A stretch of 64,000 bases of DNA from Ruminococcaceae bacterium FB2012 (GTDB lineage Bacteria > Bacillota > Clostridia > Oscillospirales > Ruminococcaceae), in contig FMXS01000007.1 of the NCBI GenBank assembly GCA_900104495.1, positions 1-64,000 on the forward strand, written 5' to 3'. Position numbers and translations under genes: made by a program. Below the pieces are notes generated by a model. The model worked only from the letters and a program-made list of their open reading frames with translations. It did not search any database and had not been told where the DNA came from. Position 1 is the first letter of the stretch. The number at the start of each line of letters is the position of its first letter. Below are positions 17,235 through 24,838 of the stretch, one piece after another.

Positions 17235-19877
17235 CCGGTGGATGCCGTCATCCCGATATTTTTCGTTGATTTCTTCAAGCTCTGCGAGAAGCTCGCGGCA
17301 CTTCTTTTTGTCTCCCTGCTCGGCATAGGTATCTATCAAGCAGCACAGCAGCTCGGCGTGTTTATCGATGTAGGTCAGCTGATCGGGGTGTACTTTGCAG
17401 AGAGTAATCGCCTCGTTCAGCTTTGCCGCTGCGCCGTCGTAGTCGTAATAATAAAACAGACAGTTTGCTATGGGGATGCAGATAATGTCAATAAGCTCAA
17501 TATCTGTTGTAAAGACTGTTTTGGCGAGCTTTGCGGCCTGATCTGTGAGTGCCTTTGTTCGCTCGGCATCAAGCTCCGCGAGGGTGTAATACCAAGCATT
17601 CACCATACAGAAATAGCAGCGGTTTTCATCATCGGAAATCAGAGGCTCAACCTTGTCAAGAAGCTCCCGCGCTTCGGGATGATAGGACGGATCACAGCGA
17701 ATCAGGATTCCAGCCAGCGAGAGCATATACTGCACAAGATATTTATCCCGCTTCGGGTCTGCGGACTGCTCCGCTTCAGAGATAGCATTGTCCATAGCTT
17801 CGATCAGCTTGTTTTGAAGCTCTTGTTCCTCATCGGTATAGGCAACGTAAGCACCGTTCAAAATAGTATCATAATAACTGCCGTACATATCCCACAACAT
17901 AGCATTGATGATATGACGCGAGTACAGATTTTTGTACTGTTCAGCCTGCTTGATGATGAATACTATTTGCTCTGCGTTGGCTGTTCCCTCATAGACTGCG
18001 ATAACGCTTTTGTGACGTTCCATCACCTCGGTATCGGGTATTCCCTGCCATTTGTGGTCGCGCATCGTTTCAGCAATGACAGGGTGCAGCTTCACTCTGC
18101 CGTCGTTATACAGCCAGCCTTGCTGTCCGAGATTTTGTACAGTTTCAAAATCAAGTTTGAGTACTCGCTCGGTAAGTTCCTGTTCGAGCCCGCGCACATC
18201 AAGCAGGGCGAGAGTTTTAATTGTCAGCAGCTCTGCTGAGGTCATTTTGCTTGCGTCGAACAACGCTGTGATTATCGCAGAGAGTGTGCCGTAAACCTCC
18301 TCACCGTCCTTGTAGTTGCCTATTTGCTCGACAGAAAAGTGCGAAAAGCCGTGCTCTCGGATAAGCTCACGTGCTGTGCGAATGTCAAGTCTGCCTACTG
18401 AGATCTGTCTTGCGATAAGCTCCAGCACGAGGGTGTGGCCCTGTACAAGAGTGATAATCTCCGCGAAACTGCTGCGCTCATCTTTAGTCATCGTGCGTCC
18501 GAGATTGAGAGAGATCAGCTTCATCAGTGCAGAGTCAGATATCGCCACGACCTCAATTATCGGAAAACTGTTCTGCGGCGGACGGTTTCTTGTAACGATT
18601 ATCGTGTCATATCCGCAGTACAATATTTTGGACAATTCTTTTGTGATTCGTCCGCTGAAATTGTCGAGGACGAACAGCACCTTTTTCACTCCGCAGATAC
18701 GCCGAAGATGTGTCAGCTTTCGGGTGAAATATTCGTCTGCTGGCTCACCGTCCTGACGGCTCACGGTGCTTAATTGCAGCTGCATATCATCGCAGAAGGT
18801 GCGAACAAAATCGCCGTCAAATTCAAGATAAATAATCACATCGTAATCGGTCTTGTGACTGCGAATAAACGCCTTGACAAGGGCGCTTTTGCCGATACCG
18901 CCGATGCCTGTTACGAATAGCACATTGTCTTTTTTTAGGCTCTCGGAGATGCCCGCAAGCTCGCTGTCGCGCCCGAAGAAATAGGGCGGAACGGTCGGAA
19001 GTTTCGGGATGATATAGTCCCGCTTTTCAAGCTCGGTAACGAGGCTCTCAAGCAGGCTGATGACCTCCGAAACGTTGTCAAATCTGTTGGCAGGTGAAGA
19101 ACGAAGCGTGCCTCTGAACAGCCTTGTAAACAATCCGCATACGTCGGGTCTGTCGGTGAAACGGCGGTGCTGTTTCGGACATACATCGAAGGGATATTTT
19201 GAAAATCCGCGATGCTCACGCTCGGTGGAATGTCGCCCGAAAAGCGTAAAGAAAACAAGCTCGCCAAGCGCATAGATATCCGTAGCTTCGGTGATCTTTC
19301 CTGCTGCGAATGGGCTGCGCTGCTCGGGAGCGCACCAGTCGGCTGTATATGCAAGAGGCGCGTTTCCGTCAAGCTCCGAGAGTCTGCGGACGCTGTCAAA
19401 GTCGATGAATTCCACAAGCTGGGTGACGGTGTCATCGGGCGCATTTTGCAGCACGAAAATGTTGTCGGGTTTGAGGTCAAGGCAAAGGCAGCCCGCCTTG
19501 TGATAATAACCAACAGTCTTTGCAACAGTCAGACAAACGGCAATATACTGCGATAGAGTCAGCGAGAGCTTATCGAGTGTCGCACCGCCGAAACAGGTGA
19601 CATCGATGTATTCCGTGTCGCCAACCTCAAAAATGTGGCTCACGGGCGGGGTCTGATTACCCAGCGCGGACAGCTGTCTGATCTCGTTCTGCATCCGTCC
19701 CGAAGCGATGAAACGCTCTTTATCGCCGGAGATGCACTCTTTTAAAATGCACTTTGATGTAAGCCCTCCGTGTCTGCATTCGGCAAGGAAAGCCGCTGCA
19801 TTTGCGCCCTTTCCGAGCAGTTCAAGCACGGTATATTCGCGTCCGTCGGCACATAGTTTTTCGCCTTTTGAAAGCAT
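17199..19877 (-). CDS. Ser/Thr kinase-NB-ARC-like NTPase-helical repeat protein
   Basis: 892 residues. The N-terminal kinase domain (~1-285) has glycine loop GKGANAAAF (22-30), Lys46, CLDLKPDN with catalytic Asp134, a DFD triad (159-161) in place of DFG, and CAPEQ. A P-loop NTPase domain (~295-520) follows with Walker A GIGGIGKSAL (324-333) and Walker B VLFVLDNF (400-407). The C-terminus is TPR-like helical. This is the layout of STAND signalling proteins, which oligomerise on sensing a trigger; several kinase-STAND fusions act in bacterial immunity. The kinase residues look active. A partner gene lies just upstream (19933-21000). Confidence 0.85.
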   Translation of the reverse strand: MLSKGEKLCADGREYTVLELLGKGANAAAFLAECRHGGLTSKCILKECISGDKERFIASGRMQNEIRQLSALGNQTPPVSHIFEVGDTEYIDVTCFGGATLDKLSLTLSQYIAVCLTVAKTVGYYHKAGCLCLDLKPDNIFVLQNAPDDTVTQLVEFIDFDSVRRLSELDGNAPLAYTADWCAPEQRSPFAAGKITEATDIYALGELVFFTLFGRHSTEREHRGFSKYPFDVCPKQHRRFTDRPDVCGLFTRLFRGTLRSSPANRFDNVSEVISLLESLVTELEKRDYIIPKLPTVPPYFFGRDSELAGISESLKKDNVLFVTGIGGIGKSALVKAFIRSHKTDYDVIIYLEFDGDFVRTFCDDMQLQLSTVSRQDGEPADEYFTRKLTHLRRICGVKKVLFVLDNFSGRITKELSKILYCGYDTIIVTRNRPPQNSFPIIEVVAISDSALMKLISLNLGRTMTKDERSSFAEIITLVQGHTLVLELIARQISVGRLDIRTARELIREHGFSHFSVEQIGNYKDGEEVYGTLSAIITALFDASKMTSAELLTIKTLALLDVRGLEQELTERVLKLDFETVQNLGQQGWLYNDGRVKLHPVIAETMRDHKWQGIPDTEVMERHKSVIAVYEGTANAEQIVFIIKQAEQYKNLYSRHIINAMLWDMYGSYYDTILNGAYVAYTDEEQELQNKLIEAMDNAISEAEQSADPKRDKYLVQYMLSLAGILIRCDPSYHPEARELLDKVEPLISDDENRCYFCMVNAWYYTLAELDAERTKALTDQAAKLAKTVFTTDIELIDIICIPIANCLFYYYDYDGAAAKLNEAITLCKVHPDQLTYIDKHAELLCCLIDTYAEQGDKKKCRELLAELEEINEKYRDDGIHREPNPETLELIK

Positions 19878-19932
19878 TTCATCACCTTCTTTCTGCTATA
19901 TGATAGCACAGTTTTTGCGGGGAATATAAAAA

Positions 19933-21000
19933 TCAATTCCGTTCGTTCACATCGTAGAGAGTGACTATCGGGTCGAGGGTATTGGCGCAGCTGAGGATGA
20001 TATGATCGAAGGGATGATCGAGCCAGATCGGTGCAAATCCGCAGTTGTCGAGGACGGAGTTCAGTTCTGCGTAAAAGTCTGAATAATTTGACTGTATTGA
20101 TTCATCATCATTGACGGCATCGGTGTAGAAGTTATACAGTTTCAGCAGTATCAACGTCTTGCGGAGTGTTTCGTAGGACGTTTTTTCGCCCTTCAGTATC
20201 TTCCCGAGAGTCACATCATTGGGGAGAGATTCGGTGTAGCGCTTCGGCAGCTCGTGCAGGAATTCGCTGTCACGGTCGGGCTGGTAGCGATAGTTCAGTA
20301 ATGCCGCAATGACTGCGCTGTTCAGCCTTTCGGGGGACAGCTTGCCGTTATAATCCTCGGCTAAAATGTGTTGTTTCGCAAGATCGGTCTCCTCGATGAT
20401 CTTGGCGCGCGCTGTCTGAAACTGCTGTTCATTGCCGTAGCAATGTGCGGAGAGATAGTCCATGAATGCCGCATCATCGTCGGTGGAAAGAATTGTCTGA
20501 AAGATCTGCGCGGTGGCGGTGTGAGCGTTCTCCTGCAGGATGAAATCCTTTGACTCTTCAAGCATTTTTGTAGCGAGTGAGTATGGCTTGCGGTGATAGA
20601 TGCAATAAAGAAACACAGCGTCGATCCGGCTTTTGCAGCCCCAGGGGAGAGTCAGGAAATACCGCTTGAAGAAGTCGGCGGTCTGCTCGAAATCCATTTC
20701 AAGAGCCATGCAAAGCTCGTAGTTATTCCTGCGTTTGGACGCACTCGGCACCGTACCGCGCACCCATTCCACAACTGTCCGGGGACAGCTTATCCCGAGG
20801 ACAGTCCTGTATCTTGCTTTGACCTCTTCAAGCATTAGCTCCCTGTCATTGGGAGTGCAGCTCACGCCGAGGAAGTTCAATCGCTCTGACAGACCTTCAA
20901 GAAACACACTTTTTTCGTCCAGCTCTTTAGCGCGGGCAATGATCTCTGCGGCATCGGCGGGCACACCTATATTCGCAATATCGGATTCGTAATTCAGCAT
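19933..21000 (-). CDS. Kinase-partner protein, HTH-like, unknown function
   Basis: 355 residues, no named family. Residues ~60-130 (CPRTVVEWVRGTVPSASKRRNNYELCMALEMD) look like an XRE-type or death-fold-like helical bundle, followed by a helical region to the end. No membrane segment. It lies 55 bases upstream of the kinase gene on the same strand, so it may supply or regulate a kinase substrate. It could equally be a DNA-binding regulator. Confidence 0.65.
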   Translation of the reverse strand: MLNYESDIANIGVPADAAEIIARAKELDEKSVFLEGLSERLNFLGVSCTPNDRELMLEEVKARYRTVLGISCPRTVVEWVRGTVPSASKRRNNYELCMALEMDFEQTADFFKRYFLTLPWGCKSRIDAVFLYCIYHRKPYSLATKMLEESKDFILQENAHTATAQIFQTILSTDDDAAFMDYLSAHCYGNEQQFQTARAKIIEETDLAKQHILAEDYNGKLSPERLNSAVIAALLNYRYQPDRDSEFLHELPKRYTESLPNDVTLGKILKGEKTSYETLRKTLILLKLYNFYTDAVNDDESIQSNYSDFYAELNSVLDNCGFAPIWLDHPFDHIILSCANTLDPIVTLYDVNERN

Positions 21001-21033
21001 TTTATCACTCGCTTTCTTAATGCATGATCTGCA

Positions 21034-21486
21034 TCATTCATCTATCTCCCAAGGCCTACGGCAGTCTTTGTAATGCCATCGATCTTCTGAACACTTTTCC
21101 TCGATATATCTACGCTGTTCTTCTCCTGCACCTGGGGCAATGCTATCAAAGAGCTTTTCAAAGCATTCTCTACACAGAAAATAATCAGCGGCCATAGCAT
21201 CGATTGCCTTGATTTCATCATTATGCTCTGTCTTAAATGAATTAGAAACATCGTTCAGGTCGTAAATCGTATCGCCCTTAGAAAGTTTTTTAAGGCAGTA
21301 TCCGCACCTCATTTGGTGCATCTGTATCATAGCTTCGTATTCATTTCCGTCACACCAGTAAACTCCCATGCGGCAGGCATGAAGCAAATCTCTTGCTGTA
21401 TCAGCGCTTATTTCACCTGAATCAAGTTTTTTAAGTATGACCTTAACTACAGAACTCAGTCCTCTGCCAATATCATGACAACTCAC
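21034..21486 (-). CDS. Zinc-binding Cys4 protein
   Basis: 150 residues. Cys pairs CGYC (~72-75) and CREC (~118-121) probably bind one zinc; they lie either side of a charged insert. The N-terminus is helical. It ends WEIDE. It precedes the kinase partner on the same strand by 33 bases. No function is evident. Confidence 0.6.
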   Translation of the reverse strand: MSCHDIGRGLSSVVKVILKKLDSGEISADTARDLLHACRMGVYWCDGNEYEAMIQMHQMRCGYCLKKLSKGDTIYDLNDVSNSFKTEHNDEIKAIDAMAADYFLCRECFEKLFDSIAPGAGEEQRRYIEEKCSEDRWHYKDCRRPWEIDE

Positions 21487-21578
21487 TTCTCACTACCTCC
21501 ATCGCTTATCATTTTTTTATCGGAACTGCTGCCGGATAATTGCTTTGAAAAATGTGGATATTATCAGAATTCCTAAAT

Positions 21579-22367
21579 TTACAAATTATTTCCACTCCAA
21601 CCCCAACCTTCGCCGCAGTGACGGTAGAAGATCACAACAAAATTGTTCTGATCGGCCTTGTATTCGACTTTAACACCTGCCTTGTCACAGCTGTCCTGAA
21701 TACGCTTCAGTCCGGTGGCAAAGCTCTCCATATCCTTTGAATAGTAAAGTGTTCGGGTTATAAGCCTGTTTCTGCGTATCGGCGGCTCGTTGCCGTGGAT
21801 AAACATGTCGGGAGTCTTACCATCAGGGAAATGACCGGGGCTGGTGACCTCGATCCTGTTTTTGAAGATAATAACCTCCACGCTCTGTCCATTCTCAATA
21901 TCCCTATGAGCAAATGCGTTGACAATAGCCTCGTGTATGGCATCCACAGGCAACTCGGGAATCTCCTGACGCTGCTTGCCTTTGAATTCAGCCCGCCAAT
22001 CTATACTTTCAATGACATACTTCTCGGCACGGGAGATCAGTTCAAGCATTGAGCCTGTATAGCTTTTCAAATCTGTAACAGTCAGGCGCTCGTTGGAAGC
22101 ATATTTTGTAAGTGACAGCTTATTGATATCGCTGTCCACAAACAGCGCAGCACCTGCATTGAGCAAAGAATCGCCTTTAGTGAGCTTCAGCTTTTTCAAA
22201 ACGGCCTCGGGCTCATCGCTTTCAAATCTGATCCTACCGACCTTTTTGGCACGGTCAAGATAAACCTTGAAAACAACCTTATCAACATCGGAAACAGTAT
22301 AATCGGAAACTTGATGCTCCCAGTTCTTTCGACTATCATTGCGCATGAGGCTCATCTCTTTAGCCAT
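21579..22367 (-). CDS. AlbA_2/RecG-C-like ATPase-domain protein, N-terminally short
   Basis: 262 residues from the ATG preceded by AAAGGAAG. The GHKL-like half of the DUF/AlbA_2 regulator family is present: DAIHEAIVNAFAHRD, NRIEVTSPG and RRNRLI. Full members are usually 400-500 residues and begin with the AlbA_2 (Schlafen-like) domain, which is missing here. A good promoter (TTGAAA-17-TATAAT at about 22400-22430) drives the short form, so it may be a functional derivative rather than a dead gene. Target unknown. Confidence 0.65.
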   Translation of the reverse strand: MAKEMSLMRNDSRKNWEHQVSDYTVSDVDKVVFKVYLDRAKKVGRIRFESDEPEAVLKKLKLTKGDSLLNAGAALFVDSDINKLSLTKYASNERLTVTDLKSYTGSMLELISRAEKYVIESIDWRAEFKGKQRQEIPELPVDAIHEAIVNAFAHRDIENGQSVEVIIFKNRIEVTSPGHFPDGKTPDMFIHGNEPPIRRNRLITRTLYYSKDMESFATGLKRIQDSCDKAGVKVEYKADQNNFVVIFYRHCGEGWGWSGNNL

Positions 22368-22376
22368 CAAGACCAC

Positions 22377-22756
22377 TTCCTTTGCTGTCAGTCCCTGCTG
22401 CCGTCATTATATCACATTTACAGCTCAATTTCAAGCAGTTTTGGAGAATATATATTTTCGTGTACTAAAATTCGGACAGATAAAAACGGGCAACCCGCAA
22501 GCTGCCTTTTCATTGACTTGCTATTTTGTCAGCCATTCGGAAAAAATTAAACATCCTCTTTAGGACAACAGTACCATCTCCATTTCCCAAAATCGAGATT
22601 TTTTAGTTTTTGGGAAATAGAGTTTCTCTTTCACTGATTTTATCAATCCCTATAAGCTTTTCAGTTATGTAGTAAACATTAATTATAATATTATAGTACT
22701 TGAAAAACAAATTCATTTATGCTATAATATACAAAAAGCCGAAAGAGGTGATATTT
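22377..22756. other. Divergent intergenic region with repeats
   Basis: Holds the minus promoter of the ATPase-domain gene. It also has a terminator-like repeat at 22490-22508 that recurs after the toxin cassette, an 11-bp perfect hairpin ATTTCCCAAAA/TTTTGGGAAAT (22582-22618), and the plus promoter TTGAAA (22700-22705)-17-TATAAT (22723-22728) of the toxin-antitoxin operon. Confidence 0.7.
22490..22508. repeat. Cassette-flanking repeat, left copy
   Basis: GGGCAACCCGCAAGCTGCC; differs at one base from 23674-23692 on the other side of the three-gene cassette. Confidence 0.8.
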
Positions 22757-22972
22757 ATGAGCAGAGAAACAACAGAATTCGTGATATACATTATCAACGA
22801 AGTTGCAAACACAAGGGGACTCTATCCCTCGAAGGTTTATAAGGTCATGGAGAGTACCGGCTGCATCAGTAAATATCTTATCCCCTTTTACGATGTGCTG
22901 CACTCGATGAGCTCGCAGAGCGTTGTCGAGGACGTACTTGAATATGTTACTTCGAGAGGTGAGAGCTTATGA
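22757..22972 (+). CDS. DUF3791-type antitoxin-like protein
   Basis: 71 residues from the ATG after AAAGAGGTGATATTT; an upstream in-frame start has no ribosome site and overlaps the -35 box. Sequence MSRETTEFVIYIINEVAN matches the DUF3791 pattern, small helical proteins encoded just before DUF3990 genes. Its TGA overlaps the next ATG (ATGA). It is probably the antitoxin or chaperone of the following enzyme. Confidence 0.75.
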   Translation: MSRETTEFVIYIINEVANTRGLYPSKVYKVMESTGCISKYLIPFYDVLHSMSSQSVVEDVLEYVTSRGESL

Positions 22973-23451
22973 CAGTCTATCACGGCTCAGATCTTATAAT
23001 TGAAAAGCCGGATATCCTGCACTCAATGAAGAGGCTCGATTTCGGCAAGGGTTTCTATGTAACCACAGTCTATGAACAAGCTCAGCGCTGGGCAAAGCGT
23101 AAAGCCGTCCTGCGTGGCAGCAATGCCGGGATAGTGAATATGTATGAGCTGAACGAGGCCGACGGCTTTGAGATCAAGGACTTCGGTGATGACCTTGAGG
23201 CATGGATTGACTTTGTGTGCAGATGCAGGGACGGCTCGGACGAATATAAGCAATACGATGTTATCAAGGGCAAGGTCGCCAATGATAAGGTGTTCCGTGT
23301 TGTCGATATGTATAAGCGCGGGATATGGGACAAAGACCGAGCCATTAAAGAGATAAGGGTCTATGAGACCTACGATCAGATCGCATTCATCACACAAGCG
23401 GCAATAGACAAAATGCTGACCTTTACCGGATCATTCGAGGTGAAATTATGA
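22969..23451 (+). CDS. DUF3990-type ADP-ribosyltransferase-like toxin
   Basis: 160 residues. The N-terminal VYHGSD and DFGKGFYVTT, with the central MYELN strand, match the DUF3990 family, which belongs to the ADP-ribosyltransferase fold (H-Y-E type). His5, Tyr39 and a late Glu (about E126) are candidate active residues. Such enzymes are expected to modify a cellular target with NAD. It overlaps both neighbours by ATGA, so stoichiometry with them is tightly coupled. The toxin role is inferred from family and layout. Confidence 0.75.
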   Translation: MTVYHGSDLIIEKPDILHSMKRLDFGKGFYVTTVYEQAQRWAKRKAVLRGSNAGIVNMYELNEADGFEIKDFGDDLEAWIDFVCRCRDGSDEYKQYDVIKGKVANDKVFRVVDMYKRGIWDKDRAIKEIRVYETYDQIAFITQAAIDKMLTFTGSFEVKL

Positions 23452-23666
23452 CCGACCGTGAGCTTGAAAACTTCTACCGGGAGCATCTGGAGGAGGATAT
23501 CATTTTTGCACTTGCTGAGCGCCGGAACATAACTTCCGAGGAAGCTATGAAACTGTATTATTCCAGCCGTCTTGCCGACAGGATACACGACGGCGAGTTC
23601 GGTGTGCAGTATCTTGACCCTCAGGTGCTAACTGACATACTTGAGGATGAACTGAACAAACTCTAA
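23448..23666 (+). CDS. Small helical protein, third cassette gene
   Basis: 72 residues, acidic and helical (EEDIIFALAERRNITSEEAMKLYY), another DUF3791-like pattern: it reads as a paralogous antitoxin placed after the enzyme. It starts with ATG overlapping the enzyme's TGA. It ends seven bases before the terminator hairpin GGGCAG/CTGCCC (23674-23693). Confidence 0.65.
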   Translation: MTDRELENFYREHLEEDIIFALAERRNITSEEAMKLYYSSRLADRIHDGEFGVQYLDPQVLTDILEDELNKL

Positions 23667-23673
23667 TGACAAT

Positions 23674-23693
23674 GGGCAGCCCGCAAGCTGCCC
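23674..23693. terminator. Cassette terminator / right flanking repeat
   Basis: Arms GGGCAG/CTGCCC with an eight-base loop. The 19-base core is the near-identical partner of 22490-22508. It could stop both the plus cassette and the converging minus gene. Confidence 0.65.
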
Positions 23694-23699
23694 ATTTCT

Positions 23700-24236
23700 T
23701 TATTCATATTCCGCTGATTTCAGCAACTCCCGATGCCACTCATTCTTCTTCGCTATCCTCATCCCCCTACCGCAGAAGAACTCGATGAGCCACGCTTTGC
23801 TTGTTACCCTGCCGTTCTGTGTGAGTGCTGAGCGGAGAGTGCCTTTGTCGAGCCAATGGTTCACGGCGGTGTCGGAGTAGTTGGTTAGCCTGCTGACGGT
23901 CACAGGGTCAAGGATATCGGGGATGTTGTACCACTCATCCTCCAGTGTGAGGCGTAAGGCTTCAATATCGACATTCGGTGGTATGTACGGCTTCGAGGTG
24001 AACTGCCCCGGAGATGCGGCGAAACTGTCGGGCGAGCGTTCATATTCGATGATAAAGCTGATGGCATCTTCAAGGCGGATCGTGTAGCGGCGGGTCTTGG
24101 CTCCGTTGTCGGTGTGGGGGATGTAGTTCTGCATCAGCCAGACGCATCTGCGCTTGCTGACGTGGAGCAATATACGGAGCTGCTCGCTTGATATGATCGG
24201 CGGGTAATCCTGCCGGATAGCATCTGGGTCAGTCAT
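23700..24236 (-). CDS. HTH-containing element protein
   Basis: 178 residues starting MTDPDAIRQ, overlapping the upstream gene by eight bases (ATGACTGA). It contains two segments that look like helix-turn-helix modules (SEQLRILLHVSKRRCVWLM and DPVTVSRLTNYSDTAVNHWL). No catalytic motif. Together with the next gene it looks like the regulatory/excision pair at the element end. Confidence 0.55.
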   Translation of the reverse strand: MTDPDAIRQDYPPIISSEQLRILLHVSKRRCVWLMQNYIPHTDNGAKTRRYTIRLEDAISFIIEYERSPDSFAASPGQFTSKPYIPPNVDIEALRLTLEDEWYNIPDILDPVTVSRLTNYSDTAVNHWLDKGTLRSALTQNGRVTSKAWLIEFFCGRGMRIAKKNEWHRELLKSAEYE

Positions 24237-24504
24237 CGGAGCCACCGACCTTGAAGCGTCTGCCGTTGCTGTCGTCGCAATGGGCGGCGAGGTAGTCGAT
24301 AAGGTCAGCCTTGCTGATGATGTACCCGCCCTGATATGTGAACGATCTTAGTTCGCCGCTTTTCAGAAGCTCATAGACTTTATTTTTTCCGAGGGGCGAC
24401 CATTTGGCTGCCTTTGCCGGGGTGAGAATATCAGGGCATTTTCTTAGCAGGTGTTCAAGCTGTTGACGGTAGTTTTCCAATTTGGTATCAAATTCCTCAT
24501 TCAT
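24229..24504 (-). CDS. Excisionase-like HTH_17 protein
   Basis: 91 residues starting MNEEFDTK, with AAAGGAATG upstream. The domain LTPAKAAKWSPLGKNKVYELLKSGELRSF is a classic excisionase/MerR-type winged helix. Its position next to the tRNA-like element end supports a role in excision control. No integrase gene is visible in the window. Confidence 0.7.
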   Translation of the reverse strand: MNEEFDTKLENYRQQLEHLLRKCPDILTPAKAAKWSPLGKNKVYELLKSGELRSFTYQGGYIISKADLIDYLAAHCDDSNGRRFKVGGSDD

Positions 24505-24655
24505 AGTCGAACATTCCTTTCGGTTTTTGTCCAAAAATTTGGTCATTTGTTCAACTATGTTTCTCGCACTTTTCTCGCAAATTTCTCGCAGATTTCCAAA
24601 AATAGCGTTAAATCTCGCAACATTTCGCCATTTTGAGGGCTAAGAAATGACGCTC

Positions 24656-24758
24656 GGGGACGAAATGGGACGAAGTCCAAAGGGCTCGAAATGCGTTAGC
24701 CCTTAAACGGGATAACCCTGAAAGGGTTTGTGAGTATCGAATCTCACCGTCTCCGCCA
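24656..24758 (+). other. tRNA-like segment / element attachment site
   Basis: GGGGACG (24656-24662) can pair with CGTCTCC (24748-24754), followed by G and CCA like a tRNA acceptor. Between them lie hairpins GGAC/GTCC, AAGGGCT/AGCCCTT (11-base loop), AACCC/GGGTT, and a T-arm-like GTGAG-TATCGAAT-CTCAC with an eight-base loop. The 3' end resembles a tRNA-Ser or tmRNA end. It may be the att site left by integration or a tRNA-like RNA. It is not a canonical tRNA. Confidence 0.4.
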
Positions 24759-24776
24759 GCGGCAGCGGCCGCGCGC

Positions 24777-24809
24777 AATTCCCTCGCCAATGTAGCTGAC
24801 GAGGGAATT
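24777..24809 (-). terminator. Terminator after sigma factor gene
   Basis: Perfect 10-bp arms AATTCCCTCG/CGAGGGAATT with a 13-base loop, 30 bases past the sigma gene stop. No long T run follows. Confidence 0.55.
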
Positions 24810-24838
24810 GAATGTAAAATGTTTAGCTCTGCAAAAAC

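Noticed and set aside
24656..24758. Genuine tRNA-Ser or tmRNA gene
   Set aside because: The T loop has eight bases and the D and anticodon arms are not canonical; too short for tmRNA. Kept only as tRNA-like.
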